Shown: positions 6,439 through 9,899 of the stretch, in pieces
Position numbering within the stretch: the first letter of the stretch is position 1
How the letters are laid out: each line of letters starts with the position of its first letter
Assembly (NCBI GenBank): GCA_947627085.1
Contig: CANQUO010000069.1
Span: 1 to 9,899 of the forward strand
Origin: an uncultured Oscillospiraceae bacterium
GTDB taxonomy: Bacteria > Bacillota > Clostridia > Oscillospirales > Oscillospiraceae
Reading direction: 5' to 3'
Length of the DNA: 9,899 bases
Program-made: the position numbers and the translations under genes
The notes under the pieces: model-generated
The model's input: the letters and a program-made list of their open reading frames with translations, nothing else
Databases searched by the model: none
Told to the model about the DNA's origin: nothing

Positions 6439-7292
6439 TTCACATCCTCCTCGTCGTGGATTTTAAGGCCCTGCTCCGCGAAAAAGTCGAGCATTGCGTC
6501 CATCCAGCCGGTTATATCGCCGCTGACCTCGGGGAGGGCGAAGCTGGGGTTTGTCCGCACGTCAGCGGTGGACAGGCCGTGGTGGCCGTGGGCGTAGACG
6601 TGAAGGGCCAGCTTTACCCCGGCCTCCTCGATGGCCAGGGCGGTGACGAGGCTGTTGCGGCAGGGCACGGCCTGGTCGTCCCTTGTGTGCCACAAAAAGG
6701 TGGGGGGCATGTCGGGCCGGGCCAGCTTATCAAGGCTCAGCCTCTCCCGGAGCGTTTTGTCCCCGCCGGAGATATTTTCAAAGCTCTCCTGATGGGTGGG
6801 ACCCCAGCTCACGGCCACGGGGTAGCAAAGCCCCAGAGCGTCGGGCCGGATCATATTCGCCGGGGCGATGTCCCGGACCTCCGGCGCGTCATACATTGTC
6901 CCCAATGTCCCGCACAGGTGCCCGCCGGCGGAAAAGCCGATGGCCGCCACCATGTGTGGGTCGACGCCGAAGTCGCCCGCGTTTTCGCGGATGTATACCA
7001 TGGCCGCCGCCGCCTCCCGCAGTGAGACGGGGAAGGCGTGGGGGGCGCAGGAGTAGCTTAAGGTGAAAGCCGCCCAGCCGGCGGAGGCGAATTTGAGGGC
7101 TATGGGCTCGGACTCCCTTTCGGAGCAGTAGGCGTAGGCCCCGCCGGGCAGTATCAGCACCGCCGGACGGAGCCGGAGCTTCACGCCCCACTGTGCCGGT
7201 CCCTCGGGCACATAGGCCGTCAGGGTCCCGGCGGCGTTTTTCGGCCTTTCAAGGCCGGATATTTCATAGATGTCAAAAACCTTGTATTTCAT
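6435..7292 (-). CDS. Alpha/beta-hydrolase, esterase/acetylesterase-like (BD-FAE type)
   Basis: A 285-residue alpha/beta-hydrolase from the ATG at 7292. It has an oxyanion-type PGGAY (49-53), the nucleophile elbow GFSAGG with Ser121, a HTRDDQAVP segment with the probable acid Asp206, and GHHGL with the probable catalytic His238. The layout matches small intracellular carbohydrate esterases such as acetyl-xylan/pectin acetyl esterases and the BD-FAE family. No signal peptide is visible. It is the first gene after the promoter at 7371-7399 and overlaps araC. In this locus it probably removes acetyl or other acyl groups from imported uronate oligosaccharides, by inference only. A GTG at 7301 would add three residues but has its G-run almost touching the codon; GGGGTG sits 8 nt before the ATG, so I prefer 7292. 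Confidence 0.9.
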   Translation of the reverse strand: MKYKVFDIYEISGLERPKNAAGTLTAYVPEGPAQWGVKLRLRPAVLILPGGAYAYCSERESEPIALKFASAGWAAFTLSYSCAPHAFPVSLREAAAAMVYIRENAGDFGVDPHMVAAIGFSAGGHLCGTLGTMYDAPEVRDIAPANMIRPDALGLCYPVAVSWGPTHQESFENISGGDKTLRERLSLDKLARPDMPPTFLWHTRDDQAVPCRNSLVTALAIEEAGVKLALHVYAHGHHGLSTADVRTNPSFALPEVSGDITGWMDAMLDFFAEQGLKIHDEEDVK

Positions 7293-7341
7293 ATTCCGCA
7301 CACCCCGCGTTTTCTTCAGGCGTAGCCCGTTTTATCCATAC

Positions 7342-7357
7342 GACATTCCAAAATGTC
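7342..7357. promoter_or_regulatory. Inverted repeat GACATT-CCAA-AATGTC in the esterase-araC leader (candidate operator)
   Basis: A perfect 6-4-6 dyad located just after the predicted transcription start. Its minus-strand left part (GACATTTTG, 7357-7349) is the nine-base motif also found after the isomerase promoter at the same spacing. A roadblock repressor site or a leader RNA element would both fit. Confidence 0.55.
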
Positions 7358-7370
7358 CATTCATAAGCTT

Positions 7371-7399
7371 ATAATAACGTAAAATAATCACGTAGTCAA
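7371..7399 (-). promoter_or_regulatory. Sigma-A-type promoter for esterase-araC
   Basis: Minus-strand TTGACT (7399-7394) and TATTAT (7376-7371) are separated by 17 nt. The predicted start is near 7364, leaving a leader of about 70 nt before the esterase ATG. The spacer and -10 region contain a direct repeat TACGT(G/T)ATTAT. Confidence 0.85.
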
Positions 7400-7493
7400 C
7401 CCCAAGTTACATGTGCGCGGTAATTTTTTCATATCTTTTCAGTCCATATGGGTATATCCGAAAAATATATACCGCCCCGGGACAATTTTTTTA
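7400..7493. other. AT-rich spacer between divergent promoters with small dyads
   Basis: This stretch separates the esterase and L,D-transpeptidase promoters. It holds the palindrome CCATATGG (7444-7451) and the inverted repeat GGTATAT (7451-7457) / ATATACC (7467-7473). Either could be a protein site, and AraC-type activators usually bind just upstream of a -35 box, which places this region right for the minus-strand promoter. There is no gene. Confidence 0.4.
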
Positions 7494-7522
7494 TTGACTT
7501 AAGTGGCAATATTTTATAGAAT
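7494..7522 (+). promoter_or_regulatory. Sigma-A-type promoter for the L,D-transpeptidase gene
   Basis: TTGACT (7494-7499) and TAGAAT (7517-7522) with a 17-nt spacer, about 35 nt before the start codon. It gives a short leader with the ribosome site GAGGTGG at 7544-7550. Confidence 0.85.
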
Positions 7523-7556
7523 ATAAGTTGAAATATTAGGACCGAGGTGGTGTTTT

Positions 7557-9281
7557 TTGAAGAACCTTTCAAGGCTCCCCATCTGCGTGCTGGCCGCGCT
7601 TATCCTTGCCCTTGCCGCCGCTCCGGCGGCCGTGGCCGAGACGGAGACGCCCGCTGTCGTCTCCGTGGGCAGAGATGTCACGGCGGACGAGCTGGTCCTC
7701 CGGGGAGAGGGGGACAGGGCCGTGGTCAACGCCGGCCATATAGGGAGGCTCGTTATCGGCGATGATGCGCCGGGAGAGGTGCGCGTCGCCGGGGGAGTTG
7801 ATGAGCTTGAGATATCCGGCTCTGGGCGCGCGGTCACAGTGGCGAGCCCGGTGACCTCGGTCAAGATCACGGGGGAGGACGCGCGGGTCAACATCCCCTG
7901 GGGCGGAAGCGCCGGGAGGCTTGAGCTGACGGAGGACAGTAAGAGCTGTGAGGTGAAGGCCGCCACATCGAAAATCGACAAGGTGGAGCTTTACGGCACG
8001 GACAACGCCGTCACCTTGGACGGCGGCGCCGGGGAGATCGTTTTAGGCGGCGTGGGATGCCGCGTGGACGGCGAGGGGGAGGCGGATAAGCTCACGAGCC
8101 TTACATACCGCTCCGACTGTTCCCTCCCGGCCGGGACTACCGAGGACAAGCGACCCACGGGACTTGGGGACCTTTCGATCGACATAGACACGGCCTCTAC
8201 CATAAAGCCCGGGGATACGCTGACGGCCAGCGCCACGCTGACAAATCCCTTCCCGGTGGACTGCAAGCTCAGCTGGTATTTAAACGGGGAGCTCATCGGG
8301 GACGAGGAGGCCGCCGTTGGGCCCGAGGAGACGGAGCTTAAATTAACGCACAGGCTTGTTTTTGACGAGAAGCTCACGGACAGGCCGGAGATAAAGCTGG
8401 TGGCCACGGCGAAAAACGCCGGCGGCGTCACCGAGACGGCCTCCGACAGGGTGAGCTTCGGCATCGACAGGTTTTATTCCGTGATGACCGGCATGAAGGT
8501 GAAGGTCGAGGACGCCGGGAGCGGAAATAACAGGATATTGGCCCGGGCCAGGCTTGAAAACCCAGTCGACACCAAGTGCCTGGCCGTCTGGACGGTGAAC
8601 GGCGTGCCGGCGAAGAGCCACTCGGTCACCGTTGGCCCCCAGGGGTTGGAGCTTACGCTGGACATGCCGCTTGAGAGCCCCCCGGCCTCCGGCACGGTGT
8701 ACGTGGGCTTGAAGCTCACCCAGGGCCGCCGCGTGGCCTCCGGCGGAGTGAAGCTCACGGTGGGCGTCACGCCCGAGGAGGCGTTGGCCACCGTCACCCA
8801 CAAGTACGCCGGCGACAGGACACTCCAATGGGCCCTGGAGCACGACTACGACGAGAACATGAAAACGGTGTTCGTCAACGCCAAGGGCTATGAGAGCGCC
8901 ACCGACAGGCTCGTCTGGGTGAACCTTACATATCAGCGGGTCAACGTTTTCAAGGGCTCAAAGGGCAACTGGGTACTGGAAAAGACCTTCCTTTGCGGCA
9001 CCGGCGCCTCCGGTAGCGGCACGCCGGTGGGCGAGTACACGGTCTGGTATTCCCAGCCCAACGGCTGGAACCACGGAAGCTACATAGTCCGCCCGGTGGT
9101 CCGCTTCAATGTGGGCTCGGGCTACGCCTTCCACTCCCGCCTTTGGAACCCCTCCCACACGCGGCTTATCGACGACCGGATAGGCTTCCCCATCAGCGCC
9201 GGCTGTGTGCGCATGTACGACGAGGACGCCTACTGGATGCTTGAGAACATCCTCCCCGGCACAAAAGTCGTCATCCACTGA
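7557..9281 (+). CDS. Secreted L,D-transpeptidase (YkuD domain) with beta-repeat and two Ig-like modules
   Basis: A 574-residue exported protein. The start is TTG at 7557, set by GAGGTGG 6 nt upstream and by the signal peptide that follows at once (basic KNLSR, hydrophobic core 8-24, likely cut after AVA at about 28). Residues about 35-190 are short repeats ending in strands such as DELVL, GRLVI, DELEI, SVKIT, RLELT, KVELY and EIVLG, suggesting a beta-helix-like stalk. Residues about 205-302 and 308-402 are two similar Ig-like modules, each with an N-P...C...W...NG...VGP pattern. Residues about 450-574 form the YkuD domain with His526 (FHSR) and the catalytic ISAGCVRM motif, Cys550 and Arg552. 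YkuD enzymes make 3-3 peptidoglycan cross-links or attach proteins to the wall. It is followed by three hairpins and converges on rplT. It has its own promoter, so is functionally separate from the sugar genes. Confidence 0.93.
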   Translation: MKNLSRLPICVLAALILALAAAPAAVAETETPAVVSVGRDVTADELVLRGEGDRAVVNAGHIGRLVIGDDAPGEVRVAGGVDELEISGSGRAVTVASPVTSVKITGEDARVNIPWGGSAGRLELTEDSKSCEVKAATSKIDKVELYGTDNAVTLDGGAGEIVLGGVGCRVDGEGEADKLTSLTYRSDCSLPAGTTEDKRPTGLGDLSIDIDTASTIKPGDTLTASATLTNPFPVDCKLSWYLNGELIGDEEAAVGPEETELKLTHRLVFDEKLTDRPEIKLVATAKNAGGVTETASDRVSFGIDRFYSVMTGMKVKVEDAGSGNNRILARARLENPVDTKCLAVWTVNGVPAKSHSVTVGPQGLELTLDMPLESPPASGTVYVGLKLTQGRRVASGGVKLTVGVTPEEALATVTHKYAGDRTLQWALEHDYDENMKTVFVNAKGYESATDRLVWVNLTYQRVNVFKGSKGNWVLEKTFLCGTGASGSGTPVGEYTVWYSQPNGWNHGSYIVRPVVRFNVGSGYAFHSRLWNPSHTRLIDDRIGFPISAGCVRMYDEDAYWMLENILPGTKVVIH

Positions 9282-9290
9282 AAACATAAC

Positions 9291-9323
9291 CTGTCAAAAA
9301 AGGCCTGCGGCCTTTTCCGACAG
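9291..9323 (+). terminator. Hairpin terminator candidate after the L,D-transpeptidase gene
   Basis: An 8-bp stem AAAAGGCC (9298-9305) / GGCCTTTT (9309-9316) with a TGC loop, flanked by a further CTGTC/GACAG pairing across a 2x2 internal loop. The T-run lies in the stem, so termination may be partial. It begins 10 nt after the stop codon. Confidence 0.65.
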
Positions 9324-9340
9324 AGGAGAAACAAAAGGTA

Positions 9341-9371
9341 ATTTTCGCGACGCGCATGTCGCCGCGAAAAT
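9341..9371 (+). other. Second hairpin downstream of the L,D-transpeptidase gene
   Basis: ATTTTCGCG (9341-9349) pairs with CGCGAAAAT (9363-9371); an alternative pairing with GCGAC/GTCGC in the loop is also possible. No U-run follows, so it is more likely a stability or backup element than a terminator. Confidence 0.55.
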
Positions 9372-9402
9372 CAGTTTGAATTTGAGTTTCTTGAAAAACT
9401 GA

Positions 9403-9434
9403 GCCCCTCCCGAAAGGGAGGGGCATTTTCTTTT
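9403..9434. terminator. Strong bidirectional intrinsic terminator between the L,D-transpeptidase gene and rplT
   Basis: A 9-bp perfect stem GCCCCTCCC-GAAA-GGGAGGGGC is followed by ATTTTCTTTT on the plus strand. On the minus strand it is followed by TCAGTTTTTC, so it also serves rplT, whose stop is at 9448. Confidence 0.93.
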
Positions 9435-9447
9435 GACTTTTTAAGCT

Positions 9448-9825
9448 TTAAAGGGCGGCCTTTGCTGTGGCGCACAGCTGTGTGAACGCCTCGGGGTTGT
9501 GGATGGCGGTCTCGGAGAGCATCTTGCGGTTCATGTCGATGCCCGCCAGCTTAAGGCCGTGCATGAAGGTGGAGTAGTTCATGCCGTTCATCTTGCACCC
9601 GGCGGAGATGCGGGTGATCCAGAGCTTGCGGTAGTCGCGCTTTTTCTGCTTGCGGCAGTCGCGCTTTTTCTGCTTGCGGCCGATGTAGGCGTAGGTCAGG
9701 GACTTCATAACGGCCTGATTGGCCATCTTGAAGTGCTTGGACTTGGCTCCCCAGTAGCCCTTGGCCAGCTTCAGGACTTTATTTCTTCTTTTGCGCGTCA
9801 TCATCGCGCCTTTGATTCTTGCCAT
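9448..9825 (-). CDS. rplT: 50S ribosomal protein L20, with an 8-residue internal duplication
   Basis: A 125-residue L20, longer than the usual 117-119. It has family signatures MARIKGAMMTRKRRNKVLKLAKGYWGA (start), AYIGRKQKK, RKLWITRISAG and the globular C-terminal part with NGMNYSTFMHGLK. L20 binds 23S rRNA early in large-subunit assembly and, where studied, represses its own operon. The extra length is an exact repeat: RKQKKRD at 50-56 recurs at 58-64, joined by Cys57, due to a perfect 24-bp tandem duplication at 9633-9680. In normal L20 a single copy leads straight into YRKLWI. The start is set by GGAGGT 8 nt upstream. The gene follows rpmI by 14 nt, the usual infC-rpmI-rplT order. The duplication lies in the long rRNA-binding helix and could affect function or be an assembly error. 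Confidence 0.97.
   Translation of the reverse strand: MARIKGAMMTRKRRNKVLKLAKGYWGAKSKHFKMANQAVMKSLTYAYIGRKQKKRDCRKQKKRDYRKLWITRISAGCKMNGMNYSTFMHGLKLAGIDMNRKMLSETAIHNPEAFTQLCATAKAAL
9633..9680. repeat. Perfect 24-bp tandem duplication inside rplT
   Basis: Bases 9633-9656 and 9657-9680 are identical; each copy begins AGTCGCGC, has a run of five T, and ends TGCTTGCGGC. The length keeps the reading frame and adds eight residues (RKQKKRDC). Confidence 0.97.
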
Positions 9826-9839
9826 CTTAAGTGACCTCC

Positions 9840-9899
9840 TTATTTATACAGAATCATGCGCTTGATCGCCGCTTCGTTGGTGACGTCGGCATAGGTTCC
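9840..9899 (-). CDS. rpmI: 50S ribosomal protein L35, C-terminal 19 residues (5' end outside window)
   Basis: On the minus strand a frame enters at the window edge and ends with TAA at 9842-9840, giving GTYADVTNEAAIKRMILYK. A short basic tail with KRM-LY near the end, right upstream of rplT, matches the end of L35. The 14-nt gap holds the rplT ribosome site. Assignment rests on position and the short tail. Confidence 0.8.
   Translation of the reverse strand, partial: GTYADVTNEAAIKRMILYK

Noticed and set aside
5932..6597. Plus-strand open frame opposite araC and the esterase end
   Set aside because: It spans two well-supported minus-strand genes and shows no recognisable domain.
7293..7370. 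Possible riboswitch in the esterase-araC leader
   Set aside because: The leader is about 70 nt, with one short dyad and no recognisable aptamer core or terminator/antiterminator pair.
9499..9834. Plus-strand open frame opposite rplT
   Set aside because: It is antisense to a conserved ribosomal protein gene; its repetitive FLLAAVAL stretch only mirrors the 24-bp duplication.

Overview
The window looks like a chromosomal piece from a fairly high-GC gut-type Firmicute (Clostridia, Oscillospiraceae/Ruminococcaceae-like). This is inferred from GC-rich codon use, strong AGGAGG-type ribosome binding sites, AT-rich intergenic regions with sigma-A style promoters (TTGACT-17-TATTAT, TTGAAC-17-TATAAT, TTGACT-17-TAGAAT), and short hairpin repeats of a kind I associate with gut Clostridia. 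Species cannot be fixed from the sequence alone.

Layout: (1) 1-2208, plus strand: the 3' part of a GH42 beta-galactosidase gene, overlapped by a class-C beta-lactamase-type serine hydrolase gene. (2) 2209-2292: two small hairpins, one a probable bidirectional terminator between converging genes. (3) 2293-7292, minus strand, read right to left: alpha/beta-hydrolase (esterase-like), AraC regulator coupled by an ATGA overlap, a promoter, a TIM-barrel sugar isomerase/epimerase, a cluster of hairpin repeats, KduI (5-dehydro-4-deoxy-D-glucuronate isomerase), and a GH105 unsaturated glucuronyl/galacturonyl hydrolase. (4) 7293-7556: divergent promoters. (5) 7557-9281, plus strand: a secreted L,D-transpeptidase with a beta-repeat N-terminus and two Ig-like modules. 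(6) 9282-9447: three hairpins, the last a textbook terminator. (7) 9448-9899, minus strand: rplT (L20) and the 3' end of rpmI (L35).

Regions 1-3 read as an intracellular oligosaccharide-processing locus, most plausibly for pectin/rhamnogalacturonan-type or similar uronate-containing glycans. GH105 would release a 4,5-unsaturated uronic acid, which rearranges to the KduI substrate. The esterase could remove acyl groups and GH42 could trim galactose side chains. No lyase, transporter, KduD, KdgK or KdgA is in the window, so the pathway is incomplete here. None of the complete enzymes has a signal peptide.

The most unusual observations are: a perfect 24-bp in-frame tandem duplication inside the essential gene rplT; a cluster of small hairpins whose loops nearly all have the form GCGNAGC; and a 9-bp motif (GACATTTTG) found exactly 13 nt after the -10 box of both minus-strand promoters, which suggests one shared regulator. 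I saw no CRISPR array, tRNA, rRNA or phage gene.
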